Shown here piece by piece: positions 32,421 to 42,930 of a DNA stretch of 64,000 nucleotides (positions are counted from its first letter, which is position 1; the number at the start of each line of letters is the position of its first letter). The DNA comes from Zopfochytrium polystomum (lineage: Eukaryota > Chytridiomycota > Chytridiomycetes > Chytridiales > Chytridiaceae). A program made the position numbers and the translations under genes. The DNA is taken from NCBI GenBank assembly GCA_025765615.1, contig JAIVFJ010000089.1, positions 62,001 through 126,000 of the forward strand. The letters are read 5' to 3'. Under the pieces are notes generated by a model. That model was not told the DNA's origin. It did no database searches and saw only the letters and a program-made list of their open reading frames with translations.

Positions 32421-35329
32421 ATGCCGTCGTCTCCCTCGCCCGCGGCCCTCGCCGCCCTCCATTACAACCAACACCAACACCACCACCATCAGCAGCAACA
32501 GCAGCAGCAGCAGCAACACGGCGGCGGCGGCGGCGGCGGCGGCGGCCACCGTCGCTTCCCGATCGAGGACGACACCATCGACGGCGTCTTTGTCGAGGAC
32601 GACAACGACGACGACGACGAGCGCCGACTACGACGACAATCACGGCGCAGCAGCCGCCGTTCGCGTCGACGGAGCAGAAGAGCCAACGGCAGCCAAGACT
32701 ACGACGACGTGGGCGACGAAGTCGACGACGACGACGACGACGACGACGAGGACGACGACGTCGACGTTGACGACGAAGAAAGCATGCGCGGTTACGCACA
32801 GGCCCGTCCACAGTCGGCCGAAGACGACCGCTCCTCGAGCTCATTCCGCAACCCTTTTTCGCGGTTTGCCTCTTTTGCCGCCCGCGACCGCCCTCCCCGC
32901 GCTGGCTCGTTCGCCTCGTCGTTCCGCTCGTATGGGAGCTTCTTCTTCCGTCCGGACGCCGACGACGAATTGACGACCTCGTCCAGGCCACGAAACCCAC
33001 CCACACTGGACTCGGGAAGGACGCCAACGCGGTGAGATCAGCGATCAACCGCCTGTATCTCACCAACACCTAAACTCACGCTTAAACCTACCGTTTCCAT
33101 CCCACAGCCGCGAAACTCGCTCGTCTGGCGCAATTTCAGCGAGCATGCCTAATCCATCATCAATGTTCGGAGGCCGTCGCCGACAGTCTCGCGGTGACCT
33201 TGAAGACCAGGACTTTCTTTCGCGATCACTCAACTTGTCCCATTCGTGGAGTCAGTCCATGCAGTAAGTTTACATTTCCGAGCCGGAAAAAAAGAGCGAT
33301 CATGCGCTCGCTCATCGTCGCCTGCCTCCACCAGAGTGAAAGACCTATCCGTGCTTCGGGGCGCCCGTAGGACCGCCCGCGCTCAAATGCGCTCCATGGC
33401 TACCATGGCTGCAGCCGCGGTCGTGAACCGTGAAGAAGGTGTTACCCCCCGCTGCTGCTCTGGTCGAAATGGGTGGATCGTCTCGTCTGCATGAAGAAGA
33501 AATGTCCGGGTCGTCGACTGCTCAGAGCATCTTCAACACGGTCAACATTCTCCTGGGCCTTGGTCTTCTCAGTCTTCCCTATGCAATGAGAGTACGTCAC
33601 ACGACTTGTCCTCGTATTTCCGTACTATCGCATCCTTCTTCGAGTTAACACTGTGTGGCCCCTGATCGCTTATTTCTTACTGTAGTGCGGCGGTTGGATC
33701 CCCTGCGTCCTCATGATGGTGTTCGTATCGCTGATTGCCCGCTACACAGGCTTAATCCTTGCAAAATGCATGGACACGCAGCCCGGCCGCTTGTTTGACT
33801 TTGCTGACGTCGGAGAAGCGGCTTTCGGTCCCAGAGCGCGAGGCTTCGTTTCGGTGCTGTTCATTACTGAGCTTTATTTGACCTGCGTCGCATTCGTGAT
33901 CCTCGTGTCGGACTCTCTCCTCGCCCTCTTCCCAGACGTGAACCCGCTGGTGTTCCGCGTCGTTGCCTTTGTTGTGTGCACCCTGTCCACTTGGGTCCGT
34001 CAGCTCAAGTACATTTCCTACGCGTCGCTGCTTGGAATTTTCGCGTCCATGAACCTGGTTTTCGTGGTTATCTACGATGGCCTGACGAAGCCCCAGGCCC
34101 CTGGCTCACTGATCGAACCCGAGCGTATCTACCCCTACCCCGAGCGATGGATATCGTGCAGTCTGTCCTTTGGGATCATCATGGCCGGTTTTGCGGGGCA
34201 CGCTGTCCTCCCAAACATTTACCTCGACATGCGCGACAAGAGCCAGTTCCCGCGAGTCCTCAACATCAGCTTTGGCATCGCGTTCACCTTGTACACGGCC
34301 GTTGGCGTGTGCGGCTACCTCATGTTTGGCGAAAACACCTTGGAGGAAATCACCAAGAACCTGTCGGCGCCCGGAGCGTCTCCCAACACGAGCCTCAACA
34401 TCATGACAACCTGGCTGATTGCGTTCATTCCCATCCCAAAGTTTGCGTTGACGATGGCCCCCGTCGCGCTGGCGCTGGACCAGTTCGTCGGCGGCAAGCT
34501 CCAGGCCTGGTCGGGCGGTCGCCGTCACCCACAGCCCGGCTCCGCGTCAGACCCCTCCGCGGACTCTGCCCCGCGACCAACCTCATCAACAGGCTCTGCT
34601 ACCTCGGCCACATCCACACCGGACCACCCCGCGACCGCCCCCCCCGCCGCCGCCGCCGCCGCCTCCGCGACGGACGCCAGCACCATCTCGACCGCCGAAG
34701 CGTCCTCGCTCGAAGAGATGGGCCACGCGCCGACGCACGCGTTCGGCACGCGGCTAGCGCGCACCCCGCCGCGCTGGCTGCAGCTGCTGCTCCGCGCCCT
34801 CCTGGCCCTCGGCACCTCCTGCCTGCCGTCCGTCGTCCCGCACTTTGACGTCGTCCTCGCCATCCTCGGCTCCGTCTTTAGCGTCACCGTCTCCGTCGTC
34901 ATCCCCGCCGCATGCTACCTCAAGCTGTTTGGCGGCTCGGCCGCCGCGTCGCACCGCAGCCACCGCCGCCCGTCCGCGTCCGCGCTGGCGGCCGGCGGCG
35001 CCGCCGCCGCCGGGGCTGCCGCTGGCGCGGGCGCGACGGGCGCGGGAAGCAGCGGCGTCGGCGGCGCGGGCCGGCGGCGGAACAAGCTTGTGGAAGCGTC
35101 GTCGGACGACGACGAGGAGGTGCTCGCGGGGCTGAATTCGGGGGAGGGCGCCGCCGCGGGGGAGGGCGTGGGGTTGCTGACGGGGCGGGTGGTCATGTAC
35201 CACAAGGGGTGGATCAGCTTCCCCGAGTGGGCGCTGTGCGTGTGCCTCGTCGTATTTGGGAGCATCGGCGCGGTTGTTGCAACCATCGGCGCGGCTCTGC
35301 CCGAGTCGCGTCCCATTGGACGGGAGTAG
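32421..35329 (+). CDS. AVT1: Vacuolar amino acid transporter, AVT1-like (AAAP/SLC32)
   Basis: AVT1-type carriers move neutral amino acids across the vacuolar membrane. Five exons join in phase: 32421-33031, 33108-33263, 33335-33438, 33497-33591 and 33686-35329. The first exon encodes a cytosolic tail of very low complexity (His/Gln run, nine Gly, Arg/Ser, and long Asp runs). The transporter begins at STAQSIFNTVNILLGLGLLSLPYAMR, the AAAP signature, then CGGWIPCVLMMVF, about ten membrane helices including AGFAGHAVLPNIYLDM, and a large Ala/Ser/Gly-rich loop (about 34500-35150) before the last two helices. Start is the first plausible Met; the frame is open upstream through repeats. Confidence 0.9.
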
Positions 35330-35825
35330 GAAACTTGGGGGCTTGGTGAAGGGGGGAACGGATTGGGTTCGTGTTGTCCAAGTTTTTTTGTTTTTTTGCC
35401 CTCTGAGGGGAGGTCCCGTTGTTTTCCGAAGGTCTCGACACAAAGACAGGTGCAGGTGCCTCGCGCTAGGACTTTCGAATTTTTTCGATAAGCACTACAA
35501 CAGACTGAAAAAAGTTGGTTGCATTCGCCGCGCTCTAGGTTTTTCGAGCGTTCCAGTAAAAGTTGCCTTCTTTTTTTTTTTGGTTTGTTTGATGCACGTG
35601 CGGTTCGTTCGTCCCGTTTCCTCTGGTCGTCGACAAGCCCTTCGAGAATCGGATTCCCCCGAAAAACAGCGCCCCTCCCGCCCGTAAAACAAACTGTGCT
35701 TTTAGGCGTTTGTGGTTGATGCATCCGGCAATTGCCCAATTTAACATTCCTCACCAAAAAGAGGAACGAAAATTCATCAAGTAGAAAGGCTACATAAGGA
35801 GCTTGAGAAGCTGCGCAGTAATCAA
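35330..35825. other. Non-genic stretch after AVT1-like gene
   Basis: 3' flank of the AVT1-like gene running into a transposon relic. No gene supported. Confidence 0.4.
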
Positions 35826-36226
35826 CGTAGATGATAGACCAACTCCTTGTAAACCGCATTTCTAATAGTTGATCCAATTGTTTATAAGATCTGCTGGCTA
35901 GTGCTGAGGGATATCACTCTGGAAAAAAGAACATTGACCTGGCCATGTGCAAAAAACACAAATCCAGTCCGAACTCTTTTAAAGTCTGGCCTTGGGACTC
36001 GTTGGCGAACATTGCAAAGGCAGGTTGAACATGAGTATTGCTTTCTTGGCGTATCCTGAGCCGCTGGGCGGCGGAGATATTTTGGCAAAGAAGGACTGTC
36101 TCTCCTTTTTCGACTGCCCACAACTACCAAAGAGTTGCACGTTAGACTGTTGGGACACAATGTTGTATTATAAACTAACTTTGTGTGAAAGCAATGTGAC
36201 TCTGTCACAGCAGTTTCCCAAAACAA
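35826..36226 (-). pseudogene. Helitron/PIF1-type helicase C-terminal relic
   Basis: The minus strand reads, in two frames, text of the last conserved helicase motifs: AFAMFANESQGQTLKEFGLD (family: FAMTINKSQGQTL..VGLDL) and then, in another frame, HGQVNVLFSRVISL (family: HGQLYVALSRVxSL). At least one frame shift and stops are present. This motif order is shared by Helitron Rep-helicases and PIF1 helicases; without the Rep part the two cannot be told apart. A dead transposon is more likely given its decay. Confidence 0.7.
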
Positions 36227-36681
36227 CTAATTATTCTAGTCCCTTGTTACTGTTCCTTCTTTTTGTCCTTTCTCATTCATCTCCCTCATCTTTGCAAAGC
36301 AAATGGGTTTTCCTTTGTTATTATGTCATACTGAGCGCAGCTCCACATGATAGGAAATGGGATTGCATTACAGCAGCATTTATCATTGCATTTTGCATAT
36401 GCTCCCCAACAGCCGGAGCTACTTCTTCTTCATCATCTCTTCATTTCCCCACTTTACTTTTATACCAAGACAAGAATTAGAACTAGTGCCTCCGCACACA
36501 CTTGTGAAAAGCTTAGAGGAGGCCCAGCGGGCGTGTTCAAAAATCCGAAGAGGGCACTAAAGCGGGTTGGAGTGGCTGTGGCGATTAATACTGAGGACTG
36601 TCTCCTCCTCTCGAACTTTTGAAGCCGGCTCCACTAATATGTCTTAACTTCTATTGAAGAGCGCCTGTTCCATTTTTTACG
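36227..36681. other. Non-genic stretch
   Basis: T-rich sequence between the helicase relic and the 3' end of the AhpD-like gene. No gene supported. Confidence 0.4.
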
Positions 36682-38480
36682 TTAGTAGTCTATTCTCCCG
36701 CCCCAAACAGTGCACGCTTGCTGCTGTTGCGTCACAACGTCCTTCTCGTCACGGTTGGCGCTGTGCGGGAGTGCCCCAAATTCCGCTTCCAGCGCCGACC
36801 CTTCGCCTCGGTAGAACGCTAGGACCTCCTCCTCCAACCCCGCAAAGTCGTCGGTGGCTGCAGAGAACCGCTGCCACATGGCGCACACTCCCAGGACAGA
36901 GACGGCTTCGATCACGACTCGTCCCGGGTTGAGCTCGGTGGGAGAGACGGACGACGGCAGGGTGAGCAAAGAGGCAGCGGGAAACGAAGGGCTTGTGACC
37001 ATGTCGAGAAGCTGGAGGCTCAGCTGGTCCAGCGTGGAGCGTTGCCGTGTCGCCTCGCACGCCGCCATCTTGATCAGCAGCGTCTCAAATTGTTTTGCCG
37101 TCGCGCCACCGTCGGCCAACTCCAGTCGGTCGGCTCGCGGGTTCCGGCCAACCCTAACCGCCTCCACGACCGCCGCCACCACGTCGGTGCCAGCGGCCTC
37201 CGCCCGGCACGCGGCCATCCCAAAGTGCCGCGCCGCGAGGCCGTTGCGGGTCGCCACAAAGTACGCCGTCGCCATGCGCAGCTTGACGGTGGCGGATATG
37301 TACGGCTTGAACTCGGGGTCCGGCACGTCGTCGGCCGAGGCCAGGAGCAGCATCCACAGCGCGACGCAGAGGCACTGCTTCAGGTGGGCGTCCGTCAGGG
37401 ACTGGAAGCTGCGTGGGAGGACGCCACGCGTGGCGGCTTTCAGCCACGCGTCGAGCTCGCGGCCTGGTGAGGCCACAGACTTTGGGATGTTGCCGCCGAG
37501 GTCGTCGAGCGTCGGTCGCTCCGCGGACGCCTTTGAGATATTGAAAAAGAGATCGACTACGTTCGTCAGCGGATTCCGCCCAATCGTCCGGGTCAGCCAG
37601 TGAGCGGCGTAGTCTGCGGTTGGGTCTCTGATAGCGTTGGGGTTCCAAAACTTTGTGGATTCCGCCGGAGGATGTGTCACGCTGCTCGTAGCTCGCGAAG
37701 GATTCCAGTAATTGAGATCGGTGGGGGACAACGTCTGCGGGTCACCCAACGCCTTTTTGGCGTATTCGAAGCAATCTGGCTCGATTTCGGCCCCCATTGT
37801 TTCCATCATGGTCGAAAGGTATCCGATAAGTAGCATCGGTCCCAATATAGTTTGATAACCGTCCAGCCCATATACTTTCAGGATACTTTCTCTGACCATG
37901 GGCGTCATTTCGGCTGGGACTTTTACAGACCGAACCGTCAGTCTCGCTGCCGCGCGCTCCTTCTCGGTCATTTTTTCGGGATCAAAGTTCATTGGGAGAG
38001 GCTTTGCTTGGTGCATGAGACCTCCGCCAAATAGATCACCGAGCCCGACGTTATGCATCGAGCAGTATCCGCACTCAGCTGTCATTGCCGTTATTGTTTG
38101 GATTATGCGCCGAACTTGTTTGGTCATAATTGATACACCTTTTTTTCGCGGCAGTCAATATTCTTTCTCGATTGCATTCCATCTTACCAAGATCACACGC
38201 AGGCGATCCATTGAAGCACTGTGCAACTTTGCCCACGAAGGCGAATGCAAACGGGAACAATGCCATTGTTGTCCTGTGGTTGAACAGAGAGTTGATGTTT
38301 TTGAGGCAGTTTGGTCGAAAGAGCTAAGTTCCTCACATTGTTTGCGGATAAGAGCCCAAAAGCCGTTTCACCATGTAGAGGGATCCTTGGTGCTCTTCAA
38401 ACAGCTTTTCCTCGTTTAAACGAAATGGAGCGAGCTTGGCTGATATGATTGCGGCATTATCATAAGGTGGATTCAATATC
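36682..38480 (-). CDS. AhpD-like (carboxymuconolactone-decarboxylase fold) protein
   Basis: The large exon (36682-38127) contains MTAECGYCSMHNVGLGDLF, a CxxC..H motif placed in a helix as in AhpD-like peroxidase-related proteins. Upstream exons read FRLNEEKLFEEHQGSLYMVKRLLGSYPQTM and ALFPFAFAFVGKVAQCFNGSPACDL, the short N-terminal helices that usually precede the CxxC. Their introns (about 38270-38335 and 38128-38190) are plausible. After residue about 60 the protein carries some 400 residues with a second weakly similar helical half (MWLLLASADD-like region, read ALWMLLLASADD; CRAEAAGTDVVAAVVEA) but no second CxxC. Enzymatic role unproven. The true start, near 38480, is not resolved. Confidence 0.65.
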
Positions 38481-38910
38481 GAAAATCACACTGAACCACA
38501 TGATGAAGGCATCTCACGTACGTGGCGTCACGCAAAGCTCGCAGGACAGCCGACCCAGGAACCATTGCATAACACACGCATGCGCGCTTTCTCCTCCCGC
38601 CTTTCACTTCACCCGACCTCTTTCACACGCACACACACACACACACAGGCATGCACACACACACTCTCTCGCTCTCTCTCGCTCTCTCCACGCTCTCCCA
38701 CCCAACCCCACCCACCCACCCACCGTAAAGCGTTGTTGCTGTCGTGTCGATGTGACCGTGATCGCCGCCTCCCCCGCGGTTGCTGTCGCCGTTGTTGTTC
38801 TTGTCCTCCTCGCCCATGATCCACTGGGTGACGATGACGACGACGACGACGATGTCTCTCCTCCAAGTTGTGGAAAAGAATACAGACACACACACACGCA
38901 CACACACACA

Positions 38911-38947
<37 letters not shown>

Positions 38948-39093
38948 ACCCTATCCCACTCTCAAGTCCACTTCCCCAGCGTTTTTCTTTTTGGGCAGAT
39001 AGGCCAGGAAGGTGTAACTGGACCTGTGGAACGCGATGGTGCAGTCACACACGCAACTGTCATGCACTGCACAGTACATGGGGTTTTCTTTAT
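38481..39093. other. Non-genic stretch with CA, CT and GAC repeats
   Basis: It contains CA (38628-38648), mixed CA/CT (38884-38943) and GA(C/T)-type trinucleotide (about 38828-38853) repeats. Open frames here are repeat artefacts. It lies between two minus-strand genes and must hold the promoter of the AhpD-like gene. Confidence 0.5.
38884..38943 (+). repeat. (CA)n(CT)n compound microsatellite
   Basis: CA repeat passing directly into a CT repeat about 150 bases before the 3' end of membrane-protein gene A. Confidence 0.95.
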
Positions 39094-40785
39094 CTATGCA
39101 AGTAGTGCGCACCCGCCGCCCCCAAGGAAGCCGCGTAGTGTGGACACGCATGCTAAACCAACCCCGCCCGCGAACACTCCCCCCGCAACCCCAATCCACA
39201 CCGATACTGGCGCCTCGCCTTCTTCCTCCTCGTCTTCCTCCTCGTCCTCCTCCTCGTCCTCTCCGCGCCCCAACCCCGCTTCCTCCTCATCCTCCTGCCC
39301 CCACGGCGGCGGCGGAAGCGAGTCAACGATGCCCACGCTTGCCCCCACCCCGCCCACAGCACCGCCACCACCAACGGCCGGCGCGACCCGCGCTTTCCGC
39401 AATGTCCGCAAGCGAAGCTGCACCAGCAAATCAGAAACATTCAGAGTGACGTTGGCCGCGAGCAGCGCGACCCCTCGCGCCGCCGCTTTTCTCGCGGTCG
39501 AGCGCGCGAGGTGTGCTCGGCAGTCCGCCGAGAGCGGCTGCCACGTCGAGTCGCCGGTGAAAAAGAGCGTCGCGACCAGCGCCGCCACGGCGAAAGCGCA
39601 TGCTTCGGCGGACGTCTCGTGGAGGATGTAGGTGATGCTTCGGGGCGCAGTCAGGGCTTCGGTGATTCTGCTGCGGAGCGGCGCCGGGGGCGACTCGGCC
39701 CCCCCGCCGCGGCCCGTGTTCATCAACCGGAAAAGAAAGCCGAGGGCTGGTCTTTGGAGGAGGAGGAAAAGCGCAAAGGCGCCAAACAGGCCGTCTTCGT
39801 CGTCGGGCGTTCTCAGCAAGCACACTGTCGGAGCAATGTTGTGCACTGCAGGCACAGGAGTTATTGGGAAGGCATGCCCCGGGGGAGAAAGCCATGGCCG
39901 CACTCACTGATAAGTATCGGAAGTACGAGAGACAGCTTCTCCTTGAACTGCTCTTTCGGAGACAGCTCCTGGTGCAGCACCGAGACCGAAGTCGTCGTCG
40001 AATTCGCCTGCTTGTCAGCAGGGGCGTCAATGTGGTCGAAAGCCGCCGTACCCTTGAGGACGGCCGCCGCGCGAAAGTGGCTTTTCTGGCCCGGCCGACT
40101 CCTTCTTCGGCGGGTGATGATGAGGACGCTTGCGAGAAAAGCTCGCATCGTGAACCGAATCGCAAACGAGCCTGCGGCCAGCGCGAACAGCGCAAGCCAT
40201 CGGAGCGGCTCGCTGACGTTATCAAAGTCCGGGACGGCGACAATCGCGCCGTAAAATGCGCCGTGTCCTATTTCCACGGTCCCAATGAAAGCAGAGACGA
40301 GGACGGCGGTTACGATGCGCCGCCGGAGCTCTTTATCTGCTGGCTGATGCGCGACCCATGCGGCAATCTGGCCTGCCGACAGAAAAACGTAGGCATCAGT
40401 ATATACCCCCTCTCGTGCGCGCCGGAAATATTGAACGCAGACGTTTCCCTTCATTACCGGGGAACCTTACGAGACAAGCACAGCCGTACACAGTCCACCG
40501 GTCAGGCGTGAAAGCCAGCACAGCGAACAGCACGAGCTCAATCGGCGTAAAGAGCCAGTGCCACTTCTGCTGCCATGTTACCTTGGGTATTTGTCTTAGC
40601 CCTTCTTTTTCGGCAAACATTCCCAGCGTTAGGGTGGCAAACGTGCAAAGCACATAGAGGCTAATAGCGTCTGGAGGGTAACGGTCGCTTGCTCGTCTCA
40701 AGTAGTATTCCATAGAGCTGGGGATAAGAATGGTTGCGGCAGCCGCCATTAGACAAGCCACGACAAAAGGGATGATCTCCAGCAT
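39094..40785 (-). CDS. Multi-pass membrane protein of unknown family (copy A)
   Basis: Not recognised. Exons read MLEIIPFVVACLMAAAATIL (helix 1), LYVLCTFATLTLGMFAEKEGLRQIPK, HWLFTPIELVLFAVLAF, QIAAWVAH, VSAFIGTVEIGHGAFYGAIVAVPDF, LRWLALFALAAGSFAIRFTMRAFLASVLII, then HNIAPTVCLLRTPDDEDGLF, ITYILHETSAEACAFAVAALVATLFFTGDS and a last part with a Glu/Asp-rich loop before VSVWIGVAGGVFAGGVGLA. About seven helices. A tandem paralog lies 142 bases upstream with the same order of segments, which is the best evidence that both are real genes. Exon limits were not all closed. Confidence 0.72.
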
Positions 40786-40927
40786 GGACGGCCTTTTCAC
40801 AAGGTTTGTCGGGCAGCAGAGGTGCGACTGCGGTCGCGTTTCGCAACGCAAATATTATGATTTTTTAACCAAAAATGTCGAATGCTCATGACATCACTTG
40901 AACCTGGGACTACCACTGGACGTATTG

Positions 40928-42589
40928 TTATACAATATGGAACAAGGGAAGGGGAAGGGCCAAACACGCCAGTCTATCCATCGCAGACCCAACCGCGTCA
41001 AGCGAGGCCGCAAACGTTGCTCTGAGATAAAGCAAGCAGGCAAAGCCCGCGCCAGCAGCGGGGTTCCCCCCAATTGCGACCCAAACCGACACAAACGGCC
41101 CCTCTTGCAGCGCCAAGCAAGCGTCTTCACCCCCTGTCTCTTGATTCCAGCTCTCTGCTGCGTCATTGTGTTATCGCCGTTGTCCTGGACGTCCTCTGGG
41201 CTGGTGCGAGCTAATCTCGAGCTCCTTAAGCGAAGCTGGACCCGCAGATCGGAAAAGTTCATAGCAAGATTGGCGCCAAAGAGAGCTGCTCCTCGCAGTG
41301 CAGCCTTTTGCATCGTCGAAGCCTGCAAGCGGACTCTGCAGTCCGGCGACTGGACCTGCAAGGTTGTGTCGCCGGGGAAAAACAGTGTGGCGAATGGCGC
41401 CGCGACGCCGAAAGCGCTTGCTTCGGCAAAAGTCTCGTGGAGGATATACGCCTGAACGATTCTATCCCCAGATGGGAGCTGCGGCGAGTCGTCCTTGGCG
41501 GTGCTCAGAAGGCGGATAAGGAATCCAGCTGACGGTCTTTGGAGGAGAAAAAGAAACTCAAACACTGCGAAAAGGCCGTCTTTGTCGTCAGGCGTTCGCA
41601 AGATGCTGACCGTTGGGGGAATGTTGTGAACTAATGGCAATTTGGAGAAGGAGACCTTTGGGTTATTGAGTGCAAAATGTGGACCAGGAGGAAAGTGCAG
41701 TTGGCACGAACTTTTGAGTACCGGAGGACAAGAATTAACATTTCCTTGAACTGGTCTTTTTGAGAAAGCCGCTCCTTTCAAAGTGGCAGCGATGACCCCA
41801 CCGAGGGATGCGGCCCGGGTTTGTCGGTCCCAGTATCATTGGCCGAACTCTGCAGTCCGTTTAGAAAGGAGATTCCTCCGGACTAAACGGCTCCTTGTCT
41901 TACGCTCAGTCGTGACCATGATTATGCTGGCCAGATACGCACGCGCCGCGAATCGAATCGCAAAGGACGCCAAAGTTAGGGCCGCCATCGCACGCCAACT
42001 GAGAGAGTCGCTCAAACCCCCCAGGTCTGGGACTGCAGCGGTGGCGCTGGAATACACTCCGTGCGCCATTTTCACCGTTCCGGTGAAGGCGGAAAGATAG
42101 GACTCCCATCGCGATTCTTCGGCTGAACGCTTCGTCGCTCGATTGATCAACTGTCCACGTTGCAACCTGCCCAAAAGAAACCAATCAGGGAGACTCCAGT
42201 GTTTTTGCAAAAAATCACTTGAGGGAAAGTGGAGAGGCTTGGGGGTAAAAACCCAACATCACCAACCCGAGAACATGCACAGCCATAGACAATCCAGGGG
42301 CCAGGCGCGAACGCCAGCGCTGCGATTTGCGCGACCTCCATCGCTGCAAAGAGGCATGGCCACTCGTCTAGCACGTCTCCTTCGGAATTTGGCGCAACGC
42401 CTCCTTCAAGGTGCCAATCCCAACAGAAAGAACTTCAAACGAGCATATCGCGTAATAGCTGACGCGGTCTGCGAGATGCGAGCTGCCAGCACGGTTGAGG
42501 TAGGAATCGATGGAGCTCGCGACGAGGATCGCTGCGACGGCCGTAGTCATGCAAACGGCGGTCAATGTTACTATCTCCGTCATCGTCAA
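40928..42589 (-). CDS. Multi-pass membrane protein of unknown family (copy B)
   Basis: Tandem paralog of copy A. Starts MTMTEIVTLTAVCMTTAVAA; then FEVLSVGIGTLKEALRQIPK, MEVAQIAALAFAPGPWIVYGCA, LSAFTGTVKMAHGVYSSATAAVPDL, AALTLASFAIRFAARAYLASIIMV, VHNIPPTVSILRTPDDKDGLF, YILHETFAEASAFGVAAPFATLFFPGD, ANLAMNFSDLRVQLRLRSSR and a C-terminal helix VSVWVAIGGNPAAGAGFACLL in a separate exon. It lacks the long acidic loop of copy A. The shared, unusual segments RTPDD(E/D)DGLF and YILHET(S/F)AEA mark a family I cannot name. Function unknown. Confidence 0.72.
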
Positions 42590-42930
42590 AAAACGTGCCC
42601 CGAGCAGCAGCTCGCAAAAGGATTGTCACAGTGTGTTTGGTATAGCTTGTTCAGTGAGAGTCGTCGGCCGTGCGCCTCTGACCTCATTTTGCGCGTGTGT
42701 TGATCTCTTGGGGGCGCAGCAGAGTTTCGTGTTTCCAGCGTGACACTGAGCAACCAAGAATTTCGCGGCATGAGCGAACACAACCCCGCCCAACGACGCA
42801 GCCCACTTCCAGAGGACTCACTCGCACACAAACCAGTATTTATGATTTCTATTTTGTGGCTTTCGTTTCAATTCACGTACGTATGTAAGTGCAGGCTCAT
42901 ACATACTGTATATATATAAGCACAAATCTG
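42590..42930. other. Short intergenic stretch
   Basis: Upstream of copy B and downstream of the mucin-like gene (both minus strand). No gene supported. Confidence 0.5.

Noticed and set aside
38565..38950. His-Thr and Arg-Glu repeat frames on both strands
   Set aside because: CA and CT repeats read in all frames; no family motif.
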